DNA from: JAVJUV01 sp040220415
GTDB lineage: Bacteria > Pseudomonadota > Alphaproteobacteria > Rhodobacterales > Rhodobacteraceae
Direction of reading: 5' to 3'
Assembly (NCBI GenBank): GCA_040220415.1
Contig: JAVJUV010000089.1
Location: 62,001 to 126,000, forward strand
Length of the DNA: 64,000 nucleotides
Shown in pieces: positions 51,656 through 60,716 of this stretch. The notes under the pieces are model-generated. The model saw only the letters and a list, made by a program, of their open reading frames with translations, was not told where the DNA came from and made no database searches. Made by a program: the position numbers and the translations under genes. Positions within the stretch are counted from its first letter, which is position 1; each line of letters begins with the position of its first letter.

Positions 51656-52321
51656 ATGGAAATGCGGCTTCTTGTGGTCGAGGATGAACCCGACCTTGCC
51701 CATGCTGTGCTGGACCATCTGCGCGCGCTGGCGCATGCTGTGGACCTTGTTTCGACACTGGAAGAGGCAGAAGCAGCGGTGCGTGGAACGCGCTACGACC
51801 TTGTTCTGCTGGACCTTCGACTTCCCGACGGCGACGGGCTTTCGCTGGTCCGGGGGCTGCGCGACCGCGGCTCGGCGACACCGGTTTTGATCGTGACTGC
51901 GCGCGACCGGATCATGGAGCGGATCGAAGGATTGAAGGCCGGGGCGGACGACTACCTCGTCAAGCCCTACGACCTCGACGAGATGACTGCACGGATCGAT
52001 GCGATTCTTCGGCGAGCGGATGGCGCTCGGACGACACAACGCCGTTTCGGTGCGCTGCACATCTACCTCGAGGCGCGAACCGTCGAGATCGGGGGGTGCC
52101 CGGTAGCCTTGACCCCGCGAGAATGGGCAATCCTTGAACGGCTTAGTCGCCGGCCTGACATGGTGGTCACGAAGATCGACCTCGAAGATACGCTCTACGG
52201 CTTCGGAGATGAGGTCGAAAGTAATGCAATCGAAGCCCATGTCAGCCGCCTGCGTGCCAAGCTTGGCCGCGATAGCATCAAAACCGTGCGCGGCTTCGGC
52301 TACAGGATGGGCCGGGCATGA
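51656..52321 (+). CDS. OmpR/PhoB-family response regulator
   Basis: This 221-residue regulator has a receiver domain (VVEDEPDLAHAVLDHLRALA, phospho-Asp in LLDLRLPDGDG, Lys in LVKPYDLDEM) and an OmpR-type winged helix (ALTPREWAILERLSRRPD, NAIEAHVSRLRAKLG). It forms a pair with the adjacent kinase. The ATG at 51656 or 51662 could start it. Divergent to the Arn-like operon, it is the likely activator of those genes, as PmrA/BasR is in enterobacteria. Confidence 0.92.
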   Translation: MEMRLLVVEDEPDLAHAVLDHLRALAHAVDLVSTLEEAEAAVRGTRYDLVLLDLRLPDGDGLSLVRGLRDRGSATPVLIVTARDRIMERIEGLKAGADDYLVKPYDLDEMTARIDAILRRADGARTTQRRFGALHIYLEARTVEIGGCPVALTPREWAILERLSRRPDMVVTKIDLEDTLYGFGDEVESNAIEAHVSRLRAKLGRDSIKTVRGFGYRMGRA

Positions 52322-53700
52322 TACAGCGCGGGACTCTGGCGCGCCGGCTGGCGGCGATGATCAGCGGCGGGTTTGCCCTGATCTGGGTGCTTGCGGTCGT
52401 GGCCACCGCCATAGTGCTGGGGGCAGAGCAGGAAGAGACGCTCGACTCCGAGCTGCAAGAAACTGCCGGCATCTTGCATACGGTGCTGGGCAACGCCTAT
52501 CGCCAGGGCCTGGCCGATCCGGACACCGACTTCCTCGAGGTACTTGTCGGAGAGGCCGGCGGGTTGGACGAGGCCCTTGTCTTCGCGTTGGTCGATTCGG
52601 CGGGTACGATTCTCCTGATTTCGCCGGGTGCGCAGGAAGACGACCTGCCAGCGGGTCCGCTGCTTGAAGGCTATTCCCGCACAGACGCCCATGCCTTCTA
52701 CACCACCCCGCCCGATGACGGTGGGCTGTCCCTGCAGTTCGGCGATCCACTCGCGGAACGGCGCGAGGCCTATCTCGATAGTTTCTACGCCTTCATCGTG
52801 CCGATGTTGGCGCTTCTGCCGCTAGCCTTTCTACTGGTTAGCCGGATCGCGCGGTCCGCGCTTCGGCCACTGGAGCAGCTGGCGGCGGAGATCGAACAGC
52901 GCGGCGACGCCCGGCTTGATCCGATCGACGGCAGTGGTCAGCTGAAGGAGCTGCGCAAGATCACGGCAAGGCTCAACGGGTTCATGAACCGCCTGTCGCA
53001 AGCACTTGAGGGCGAACGGACCTTCGCCACCAATGCCGCGCACGAGTTGCGCAGTCCTGTGGCAGTGGCGTTGGCACAGGTCCAACGTCTTCGCATCGAG
53101 ACGAAGGACCCCGATGCACTTGACCGGATCGACCGGCTCGAGGCGGCGCTGCAACGCATGCGCAGGTTGGTTGCGCGGCTGCTGCAACTTGCGCGGGCCG
53201 AGGCCGGTATCGGCCCCGCCCAGGCACCGCAGGACGTGGGTCAGCTTCTCGCGCAGATCGTGGACGAGATGGCGACCGTCCCGGCCAGGGGCGAACGGCT
53301 GCAGGTCACGCTCCCCGATGCCCCGGTGATGTCGGCCATCGATCCCGATGCCTTTGCCATCATCGCGACCAATCTTCTTGAAAACGCCCTTCAACATGCG
53401 CCCGACGATACCCCGATCTCGGTCCGGCTTACCACCGACGGGGCGCTTTCCATTACCAACAAGGGCGCCGTGATCGCGCCGGACGAACTCAATCGATTGA
53501 CCCAAAGGTTTCATAGCCGTGACGGCAGAGGGTCGGGATTTGGCCTTGGTCTTTATATCAGTGAGCGGATTGCCCGGCAGTCGGGTGGCGACCTTGCGCT
53601 GAACTCACCGTCGTCTGGACAGGAGACGGGGTTCGAGGCCGTCTTCCGACTGCCGTTGGACTGCTCGGATTTTGCTGTGTCGACGGCTGTCGCCCGGTGA
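52318..53700 (+). CDS. Sensor histidine kinase
   Basis: This 460-residue kinase has a short cytoplasmic N-terminus, TM1 (ALIWVLAVVATAIVLG), a periplasmic sensor of about 125 residues, TM2 (FIVPMLALLPLAFLLVS), a HAMP-like linker, an H-box at His242 (HELRSPVAVALAQ), and an ATPase domain with NLLENALQHAP and GSGFGLGLYISERI. The sensor is acidic and holds no obvious PAS domain. It overlaps the regulator by 4 bp (ATGA), giving balanced expression. QseC/PmrB type is likely. Confidence 0.92.
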   Translation: MIQRGTLARRLAAMISGGFALIWVLAVVATAIVLGAEQEETLDSELQETAGILHTVLGNAYRQGLADPDTDFLEVLVGEAGGLDEALVFALVDSAGTILLISPGAQEDDLPAGPLLEGYSRTDAHAFYTTPPDDGGLSLQFGDPLAERREAYLDSFYAFIVPMLALLPLAFLLVSRIARSALRPLEQLAAEIEQRGDARLDPIDGSGQLKELRKITARLNGFMNRLSQALEGERTFATNAAHELRSPVAVALAQVQRLRIETKDPDALDRIDRLEAALQRMRRLVARLLQLARAEAGIGPAQAPQDVGQLLAQIVDEMATVPARGERLQVTLPDAPVMSAIDPDAFAIIATNLLENALQHAPDDTPISVRLTTDGALSITNKGAVIAPDELNRLTQRFHSRDGRGSGFGLGLYISERIARQSGGDLALNSPSSGQETGFEAVFRLPLDCSDFAVSTAVAR

Positions 53701-54027
53701 TGACGCCGTTAGGTTCGACCTGAAGCGATGCCTTCGCGGCCAATCACCTGTACCGGGTGCAGGGCAAACATTTTGGCAAAGCCCCGGATTTCCGTCTCGT
53801 CGGGCAGAGCAGACGTTCGTGCGTCGCGCAACGACGGTCCCGCGCAGCCCCGATATTCGGAAGTATATTGGAAGCACGCGCACGTAAATTCTGGCGAAAG
53901 TGATGCAACGCCAGCGCAAGAGAGGCCAAGCAAAACCGTTTTTTGCCAATTCTTTATGGTGGGTTAGCGAATAAAGGCGAAGTCCGTGATAAGGCCCCGG
54001 ACGCATCTTCATCATAGGGATGTATGA
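53701..54027. other. 327-bp region with no supported gene
   Basis: Minus-strand frames of 61-136 codons exist here but have no start signal or family resemblance. The stretch is AT-richer towards the right end (53900-53990). No repeat or hairpin stands out. Confidence 0.5.
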
Positions 54028-54651
54028 TCAGACAAACGTCGCGTGGATGAAGGCGCCGGTGACGCGGGTTCTGACGCGTTTGTTGGCCATGTGTTTCGGT
54101 CGAAAGGCTTCGGTGATCCTTTCGAGAACCGGGATCAGTTCCTCTTCAGAGCCGTTGATAATCTTGATGACGTGCCCTCCCTTTTTGCTGCGCATACAAA
54201 GCCGAGCTGGTTTGGGTGGCGCCGCGCGCATAAGAAAAAGGCTCTGCGTTTCCGACGCGGCTATGGTTTTCCGAAGCGAGAAATCCCCCTTGGCATTCAC
54301 TGTACCGATCTTGATCTCGCGATTGAATGAATCGATCCGAAGTTCGGTTCCGAAGCCACGGCTGGCGTATACGTACAACGCAAACCCGACGATAGCCATC
54401 GCCGCCGCGAGGCCGATACCGGGTATGGGGATGCCCTGGGATTGCTGACCGGACGGCGCAAGAAGAAGCACAATGCCTAACGGCAAGAGCAGGATGCCCA
54501 TCGTTTTCAATGCTTTCTCCAAAGCGTTCCTGTGCAGACGATCGGACGTGTCGGTAACCGCGAACCCCGAGTTCGTCTTGCGAAGCCGAAGCTGCGAACT
54601 GGGTCGTGAAGATCCCGGCACTCCCCACAGTTCGGCGCCAAAAGCATTCAT
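54028..54651 (-). CDS. Hypothetical membrane protein with two helices and a soluble C-terminal domain
   Basis: I do not recognise this 207-residue protein. Residues 50-66 (MGILLLPLGIVLLLAPS) and 75-95 (IPGIGLAAAMAIVGFALYVYA) are hydrophobic. The C-terminal part is basic and beta-rich (TELRIDSFNREIKIGTVN and LCMRSKKGGHVIKIIN). Its layout recalls the PH-like part of the 41219 protein. The frame ends near 54028 with TTTGTCTGA. It diverges from the glycan operon across a 138-bp AT-rich gap. Confidence 0.6.
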   Translation of the reverse strand: MNAFGAELWGVPGSSRPSSQLRLRKTNSGFAVTDTSDRLHRNALEKALKTMGILLLPLGIVLLLAPSGQQSQGIPIPGIGLAAAMAIVGFALYVYASRGFGTELRIDSFNREIKIGTVNAKGDFSLRKTIAASETQSLFLMRAAPPKPARLCMRSKKGGHVIKIINGSEEELIPVLERITEAFRPKHMANKRVRTRVTGAFIHATFV

Positions 54652-54789
54652 TGATTGTCATCCCCTTGCCGATTGAACACGCAGCAACTCGATAACGACA
54701 ATTGAATATGAAGTTTAGAATGCGCCGTTAAGTTGACTTAAACAGGATTATTGTTGGACGGTATCGTCAATGATGCACGGTCACATGCT
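54652..54789 (+). promoter_or_regulatory. AT-rich control region upstream of the glycan operon, with a TTAAGT palindrome
   Basis: The perfect palindrome TTAAGT-TG-ACTTAA lies at 54728-54741. Its halves read TTAA-N6-TTAA, close to but one base shorter than the CtrA-type consensus TTAA-N7-TTAA. No coding frame has support in this gap, and the glycan genes begin at 54790. Confidence 0.5.
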
Positions 54790-56001
54790 GTGAAAATCCT
54801 CTTCGTTCACCAGAATTGCCCCGGCCAATTCAAGCATCTGGCCCCGGCGCTTGCTGCCGAGGGGCATCAGGTTGTCTTCATAAGTCAGATGAACAAGCCG
54901 ACGCCCCAAGGGGTTGAGAAACTGGAATACGCTCCACACCGAAAGGTGACGGCAAAGATCCATCCATATCTGTCGGCGACCGAAGCGGCGGTTCTGAATG
55001 GCCAGGCCGTGGCACGTTCAGGCTACGCCTTGCGAAAGCGTGGCTTCGTGCCTGACGCGATGATCGGTAATCCGGGCTGGGGCGAGACGCTTTTTCTGAA
55101 GGATGTCTGGCCAGGGTCTCCTCTGATCTCGCTCTCCGAATTCTATTACAACGGTCGTGGTTCCGATGTCGGGTTCGACCGCGAATTCTCTACCGGTCCG
55201 GACGCCGTGCTGCGCGCCAGGGTCCGGTCTGCGCAACATCTGCTGGCGATAGAGGCCGCCGATCTGGCCTATAGCCCGACCGAGTGGCAGAAGGCGCAGT
55301 TTCCGCGCGCATATCAGGAAAAGATAAGGGTCATACATGACGGGATCGATGTGGCGCTTGTCAGACCCGATGAACACGCACGGTTCAGGATGCCGGGCGG
55401 TCCGGAACTGACCAGAGATGACGAGATCCTTACCTACGTCTCGCGAAACCTCGAGCCGTATCGCGGATTTCACAGTTTCATGCGTGCACTGCCTGCCATC
55501 CTTGCCGAAAGACCGAATGTGCAGGTGGTTGTCGTGGGAGGCGACGACGTCAGCTATGGCGGGCGACCCAGGCAGGGTGGCTGCTGGCGGGACGCCATGC
55601 TCGCCGAAATAGGCCCCTTGCCCGATCGCGTTCATTTCACGGGGCGAATTCCATACGACGACTACCTGAAGCTGCTTCAGGTATCGTCGGTGCATCTTTA
55701 CCTCAGCTATCCTTTCGTCCTTAGTTGGTCGATGCTGGAGGCGATGGCTGCGGGGGCCTTTGTGATAGGATCGGCGACGCCACCGGTGGAAGAGGTCATC
55801 GAGGACGGGGTGAACGGCTGGCTGGTGCCATTCTTCGACACCGGTGCCATCGCCCGGCGCGTGAGCGATGGTCTTGCGGTGCGGTGGAACGTCGAAGCAA
55901 TCCGATCTGCCGCGCGGCAGACCGTGACAACCCGCTATGCACTTGTTGACTGTCTGGCAAGACAAAGGGCCCTGATCCACGAGGCAGCCAGTCTGGCGTA
56001 A
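54790..56001 (+). CDS. GT4-family glycosyltransferase
   Basis: This 403-residue GT-B enzyme starts VKILFVHQNCPGQFKHLAPAL, the typical N-terminus of exopolysaccharide GT4 proteins. The C-terminal domain has LTYVSRNLEPYRGFHSFMRAL, VVVVGGDDVSYGG, SMLEAMAAGAFVIGSATPPVEEVI with the EX7E-type Glu pair. The chosen start is GTG at 54790 because it aligns with the family; a TTG at 54751 or 54754 is possible and no start has a strong ribosome binding site. It opens the glycan operon ahead of the RTX gene (59 bp). Confidence 0.82.
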   Translation: MKILFVHQNCPGQFKHLAPALAAEGHQVVFISQMNKPTPQGVEKLEYAPHRKVTAKIHPYLSATEAAVLNGQAVARSGYALRKRGFVPDAMIGNPGWGETLFLKDVWPGSPLISLSEFYYNGRGSDVGFDREFSTGPDAVLRARVRSAQHLLAIEAADLAYSPTEWQKAQFPRAYQEKIRVIHDGIDVALVRPDEHARFRMPGGPELTRDDEILTYVSRNLEPYRGFHSFMRALPAILAERPNVQVVVVGGDDVSYGGRPRQGGCWRDAMLAEIGPLPDRVHFTGRIPYDDYLKLLQVSSVHLYLSYPFVLSWSMLEAMAAGAFVIGSATPPVEEVIEDGVNGWLVPFFDTGAIARRVSDGLAVRWNVEAIRSAARQTVTTRYALVDCLARQRALIHEAASLA

Positions 56002-56060
56002 CCCGGCGTTAACCACGCTTGAGTCAGAAATGGTCTGCGAGCAGCAGGACCGGTGCGGGC

Positions 56061-58151
56061 ATGGGCAACGATACGATAAGCGGCGGTGACGGAAACGACA
56101 CGATCTTTGCTGGCAGCGGGAACGACCTCGTCTTCGGGGGAAACGGTAACGACGTCATTTTCGATGGCTCTGGCAACGACACGGTTTCGGGCGATGCAGG
56201 CGACGACGCATTCTACCTTGGGACGGGCGCCGATGACGGAAGCGATTCCATAGACGGCGGCGACGGCATCGATACGGTGATCGAGGATCTTTCCGCCGCT
56301 GCACCCGGAACAGTGTCGATCTTTGCGAACCTGACGACCGGGCTGCACTATCGGCAGGAAACACCGGGCGTCGGGGTCGACACGTTGCAGGGCATCGAGA
56401 ATTTCACCTTGGTGGGTGCCGCCGCTGCCGTTCTGGTAGGATCGTCTGCGGCGAATGTGCTGTCCTCGGGATCGGCCGCCGCATCGCTTAACGGCATGGC
56501 CGGCGACGATACTCTGGCCGGCGGAGACGGGAGCGATACGCTGATCGGAGGTTTGGGCGCGGACCTTGTGCGGGGCGGGGCGGGCGACGACGTGATCTTC
56601 GTGGACAACGTCGCCGATGTCGTCGAAGGCGGCGACGGCTACGATCGCGTGGTCATCGAATCGACCTCAGGTCTGTTCGTTACGATCTCCAATTGGAGCG
56701 GCGTGGAGCGCGTCTCCGGCGGTGCCGGAAACGACACGCTTGATGCTGCGAGGGTTGCTGACCCCCTTATGTTGCAGGGAAATGGCGGTGACGATCTCCT
56801 GATCGGCGGGTCGGAAGAAGACACGCTGGAAGGCGGCGAAGGCGCCGACACGCTGATCGGCGGTGCGATGCGCGATTTCCTGTTCGGCAATGCCGGAGCG
56901 GATTGGATCGAAGGCCGTGAAGGCAATGACTATGGGTATGTCGACGATGCGGGCGACATCTTTCACGGTGGCGATGGGTTTGATCGGGCCGTCGTGGTGG
57001 CAACCGGCGGTATTGATATCGATCTTGTCGGCTGGAGTGGGGTCGAACGGATCGACGGCGGCCCCGGAAGTGACAGGCTGGATGCTTCATCGTTTCCGGA
57101 CAGTGTCAGGCTCCAGGGCGGAGACGGCGCCGACACATTGATCGGCGGTGCGGAGAGTGATCAGCTGTTCGGAAACGCAGGCGACGATGTGCTTGCCGGA
57201 AATGACGGAACAGATGTGCTTGCCGGTGATGCCGGTGCCGATACGATGACCGGCGGCGCAGGTGACGACGTATTCTTCATTTCCGAGAACGGCGACATCG
57301 CGATCGGTGGCGCCGGGCTGGACCGGGCCCGTCTGGAACCAGGGGTCACAGGGATCAATCTGTCGCTTGCAGGATGGAGCGGGATCGAGCGGCTGAACCT
57401 CTCGACCGGGGCGGATACCGTGGACGCTTCGGGCTATGCCGACGACCTTAGCATCAACGGTAACGCCGGGGATGACCTGATGTTGGGCGGGTCAGGCACG
57501 ACTCTCCTGTTCGGCAACACCGGAAATGACACGCTGATTGCCGGCGACGGCCAAACCTTCATGTGGGGAGACGGAGGTGCGGACGTGTATTTCGGGGGGG
57601 CGGGCGACGATTTCTTCTATATCGATGACGAGGGCGACCGGGTCGCCGACGGCGGCGGCGGATACGACCGGGTGGTGATGGTTCGCGCGGGAGCGAATCT
57701 CGCCGTAGACGCCACCTGGACCGGGATCGAGCGAGTCGATGGGCTTCAGGGCTCCGAGACCGTGGACGCAACAGGCTACACAAGCGATTTGTTCATCGTG
57801 GGCAATGGCGGCAACGACACCCTGATCGGCGGATCGGGAAATGATTCTATTTTCGGCAATGATGGAAACGACGTGCTGACCGGTGGCGTCGGTGGCGATG
57901 ACGTCATGCTGGGCGGGGCCGGTGCGGACAGGTTTGTCTTTGCCGACGGCGCTGGAACGGACCGAATAAACGATTGGGAGGATGGGATCGACATCATTGA
58001 CGTCAGCGCGATAACCGGCATTGCCGGCTTCGGGGATCTGACGGTTCTGCAAAGCGGTCCCTCGACAAGTGTCGATGCCGGTGGCGAAACTATCATCCTG
58101 ACCGGTTTCCTTGGCATCCTGGATGCCTCGGACTTCGACTTCACGGCTTAG
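56061..58151 (+). CDS. RTX-type calcium-binding secreted protein with four WSG-ER modules
   Basis: This 696-residue acidic protein is built from glycine- and aspartate-rich nonapeptides (GGxGxDxux), which fold into a calcium beta-roll. From about residue 190 it repeats a 113-114-residue module four times; each has W(S/T)G(V/I)ER at Trp212, 325, 439 and 553 followed by GSD-LDASG and two or three nonapeptides. The end has TDRINDWEDGIDIIDVS and a final DASDFDFTA, the pattern of type I secretion signals. No N-terminal signal peptide is present and no type I exporter genes are in the window. It lies between two glycosyltransferase genes, so the protein may itself be glycosylated. The start is ATG 56061 or TTG 56019. 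Confidence 0.85.
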   Translation: MGNDTISGGDGNDTIFAGSGNDLVFGGNGNDVIFDGSGNDTVSGDAGDDAFYLGTGADDGSDSIDGGDGIDTVIEDLSAAAPGTVSIFANLTTGLHYRQETPGVGVDTLQGIENFTLVGAAAAVLVGSSAANVLSSGSAAASLNGMAGDDTLAGGDGSDTLIGGLGADLVRGGAGDDVIFVDNVADVVEGGDGYDRVVIESTSGLFVTISNWSGVERVSGGAGNDTLDAARVADPLMLQGNGGDDLLIGGSEEDTLEGGEGADTLIGGAMRDFLFGNAGADWIEGREGNDYGYVDDAGDIFHGGDGFDRAVVVATGGIDIDLVGWSGVERIDGGPGSDRLDASSFPDSVRLQGGDGADTLIGGAESDQLFGNAGDDVLAGNDGTDVLAGDAGADTMTGGAGDDVFFISENGDIAIGGAGLDRARLEPGVTGINLSLAGWSGIERLNLSTGADTVDASGYADDLSINGNAGDDLMLGGSGTTLLFGNTGNDTLIAGDGQTFMWGDGGADVYFGGAGDDFFYIDDEGDRVADGGGGYDRVVMVRAGANLAVDATWTGIERVDGLQGSETVDATGYTSDLFIVGNGGNDTLIGGSGNDSIFGNDGNDVLTGGVGGDDVMLGGAGADRFVFADGAGTDRINDWEDGIDIIDVSAITGIAGFGDLTVLQSGPSTSVDAGGETIILTGFLGILDASDFDFTA

Positions 58152-58154
58152 ACC

Positions 58155-60716
58155 ATGCGACGGCTTGCGAAACTGATCGACAGCGGCCTTCGGGTGATCG
58201 ATCAGGAGAAACTGGTTCGAACGTCGGAATATTTTGATCCGGAATGGTACGTCCGCACCTATCCGGAGGTCGGCGCGGTCGCTGGCGCGCTCTGCCATTA
58301 TCTAAGTCAGGGAGCCGCCAAGGGATACGATCCCGGGCCCAAGTTCAGCACCTCGGCCTACCTGGCCGCAAATCCGGACGTGCGCGACGCCGGATGCAAT
58401 CCGCTGGTGCACTACATTCGGTTCGGGCGCGACGAAGGCCGGGGCATCCAACACCCGGGGAATGGTGATCCCGAACCGCTCGGATCAGAGGCAATGGAAC
58501 GGGTCGTCGAAGCCTTCGATGCGGAGTTTTATGCCGCCTCGAACCCGGATCTGCCCGCTGAAACAGACCTTCTGGCGCACTTTCTTGGGACGGGTTGGAG
58601 GGAATTGCGAGATCCCTGCGATTGGTTTTCGACCGCATATTACCTTGTGGCCCATCCCGATCTTGCTGAAACCGGACAAAACCCCTTCGTTCACTACCTG
58701 CTTTGGGGTTGTCGAGAAGGCCGCGACATCAAGCGCTCCACCAGGCCGGTTCATGACCGTAGAGAAGCGCCTGACGGAAGGCCTCTCTTTTCGGTGCTTT
58801 CGATGGTTCGCAACGAGGGCGACATCATCCGGGCCTTTGCCGGTCATCTGCTGGCTCTGTTCGACGAAGTCGTCTTTATCGACCACATGTCGGATGACGG
58901 GACCGCCGAATTCCTGCATGCGCTCGCGTCGGGAAACCAGCGCGTCAAGGTCATTCGGCTGGAAGAACCCGCATACATCCAGTCGGTGGCGATGACGCAT
59001 GTGCTGCGCAATACCGATGCGCTGAGAGAAGCGGACTGGGTGTTTCTTCTGGATGCCGACGAGTTTCTGCCTTTCGCGGACCGTGCGGAAATGGAAGCCG
59101 CGCTGGACAAGTATGCCGACTGTCCGGTCATCGGCATGCGGTGGCAGAACCTGGTTCCCCAGACCTATTGGCAATCTGAAGTTCAATTCTCGCCCCAGAC
59201 GAGGTTCATCGTTCCGCCGGAATTGTCGCCCTTCCGCAAGGTCGCGTTCCAACCGAGACGTCTCCCGCTTGCGCGCACCATCGTTGCCCAGGGAAATCAC
59301 GCCTTGGTCGAAACGCTGAATGGCATCGAAGTGCCGTCATTCTGTGCGAGCTTTCCGCTCTTGCACTTTCCAGTCAGGTCCGTCGATCAGTTGGCGCTCA
59401 AACTGAACCAGGGTGTCGAGGCTTACCGGCAACTGGGCCGAAGCCGCGACGCTGCGCACGGCACCCACTGGGACCAGATGATGCGGGCGACGGTGAAAGG
59501 GGATGTCACTCCGGACCTTCTGAACGCTGTCGTCGTGCGATACAGCGAGGACAAACCGGAACTTGAGCCGTTGCCTGCCGCTCGATTGCTGACGGTAGGG
59601 CACAGGGTGTCCACATTCGATCTTGCGCACCATGATACCGGCGTCGGACCCGTTTTCCGCAGAGGTCTGGCCGAAATGCTGATGCGCATTCATGGTGCGC
59701 CGGCACCGGAAAAGGAAATTGCGGATTGTCCCGCGGCAACACGTCTGGAGGACGCGGAGGGCGTTCTTCGAAGAGCCAGCGGCGATACGGGGGCGGAGTA
59801 TGGCCAGTTAGAGCAACCGTCACGCGCCGAGCCGACGCAAACTGCGGTGACAGGCCTTCTCGGCCGGCTGATGACGCCAGGTTATCGGGATATCGAGGAC
59901 CTGGTTCCATCGCCCAAGGCGGAGCACATTCTGTTTCTCTTTTCCCTGGCGGACATCGCCCGGCCCCGCAGGATCGTCGAGATAGGCACTCTTCGCGGAG
60001 CGAGTTTCCTGGCGCTCTGCCAAGCCGCGCGACAATGTGGACTTTCGACCGAGGCCGTGGCGATCAGCAGTTGGGCTGTTGCGCCCGAAGATGCTGCCAC
60101 CTACCGTAACGCATTTGAAACATTTTCATTTCTTGCAAGCAAGTATTCTGATTTCGCCGGAATTCTTCGAACGCACCACGAAGACGCGGCAACTCGTTTT
60201 GCCGAAGGTTCCATCGATCTGCTGCACCTTGACGGCTTTTGCGAAGAAGCGCCGCTAAGGCGGGCGCTGGGAATCTGGATTCCGAAGCTTTCCTCGCAAG
60301 GTCTGTTGCTGGTTCATGACACGAACGCTCACGGCGGCGATTACGGTGTCTGGCGGGTGTGGGAGGAACTGGCGACCCGATATCCGGCGCTCGAATTCCC
60401 CCATTCCGGGGGATTGGGTCTGGCCTGTATCGGGAAGGACACCAGTGCCGATCTGGCGACACTATGTGCCCTGGTCGAGAAAGACCGGTCATTGCGCACC
60501 ATGGTCCGCCATCATTTCGAGCGAATGGGCAGAATGTCCGCTGAGCTCTTTTCTCGCAGATACGACATGGGACAGGCCGAAGCGCGCGCGCGCGCCGAGG
60601 GTGCACAGACCGAAGAGATCAGCTGGCTCAGGCAGGAAAACGACAGTCTCAAGGTCGATAATCAGCAGCTTAGGGAGCTTCTGAAACGGAGCGTTTCACA
60701 TGCAGTCAACGAATAG
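58155..60716 (+). CDS. Multidomain GT2 glycosyltransferase-methyltransferase with N-terminal repeats
   Basis: This 853-residue fusion starts with four degenerate repeats of about 40 residues (about 25-200) of the type FDPEWYVRTYPEV...HYLSQGAAKGYDP. Then comes a GT2-like domain (VLSMVRNEGDIIRAFAGHLL, LFDEVVFIDHMSDDGT, VFLLDADEF as DxD). The last third is a SAM-dependent methyltransferase of the Methyltransf_24 type (IVEIGTLRGASFLALCQAA, LLHLDGFC, LLVHDTNAHGGDYG). A coiled-coil end follows. It begins 3 nt after the RTX stop and overlaps the next gene by 17 bp, so it is probably co-translated. It may modify the RTX protein or a polysaccharide. Confidence 0.82.
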   Translation: MRRLAKLIDSGLRVIDQEKLVRTSEYFDPEWYVRTYPEVGAVAGALCHYLSQGAAKGYDPGPKFSTSAYLAANPDVRDAGCNPLVHYIRFGRDEGRGIQHPGNGDPEPLGSEAMERVVEAFDAEFYAASNPDLPAETDLLAHFLGTGWRELRDPCDWFSTAYYLVAHPDLAETGQNPFVHYLLWGCREGRDIKRSTRPVHDRREAPDGRPLFSVLSMVRNEGDIIRAFAGHLLALFDEVVFIDHMSDDGTAEFLHALASGNQRVKVIRLEEPAYIQSVAMTHVLRNTDALREADWVFLLDADEFLPFADRAEMEAALDKYADCPVIGMRWQNLVPQTYWQSEVQFSPQTRFIVPPELSPFRKVAFQPRRLPLARTIVAQGNHALVETLNGIEVPSFCASFPLLHFPVRSVDQLALKLNQGVEAYRQLGRSRDAAHGTHWDQMMRATVKGDVTPDLLNAVVVRYSEDKPELEPLPAARLLTVGHRVSTFDLAHHDTGVGPVFRRGLAEMLMRIHGAPAPEKEIADCPAATRLEDAEGVLRRASGDTGAEYGQLEQPSRAEPTQTAVTGLLGRLMTPGYRDIEDLVPSPKAEHILFLFSLADIARPRRIVEIGTLRGASFLALCQAARQCGLSTEAVAISSWAVAPEDAATYRNAFETFSFLASKYSDFAGILRTHHEDAATRFAEGSIDLLHLDGFCEEAPLRRALGIWIPKLSSQGLLLVHDTNAHGGDYGVWRVWEELATRYPALEFPHSGGLGLACIGKDTSADLATLCALVEKDRSLRTMVRHHFERMGRMSAELFSRRYDMGQAEARARAEGAQTEEISWLRQENDSLKVDNQQLRELLKRSVSHAVNE

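Noticed and set aside
53709..53933. Minus-strand 74-codon frame in the gap after the kinase
   Set aside because: No start signal, no domain and no good codon pattern; left as non-coding.
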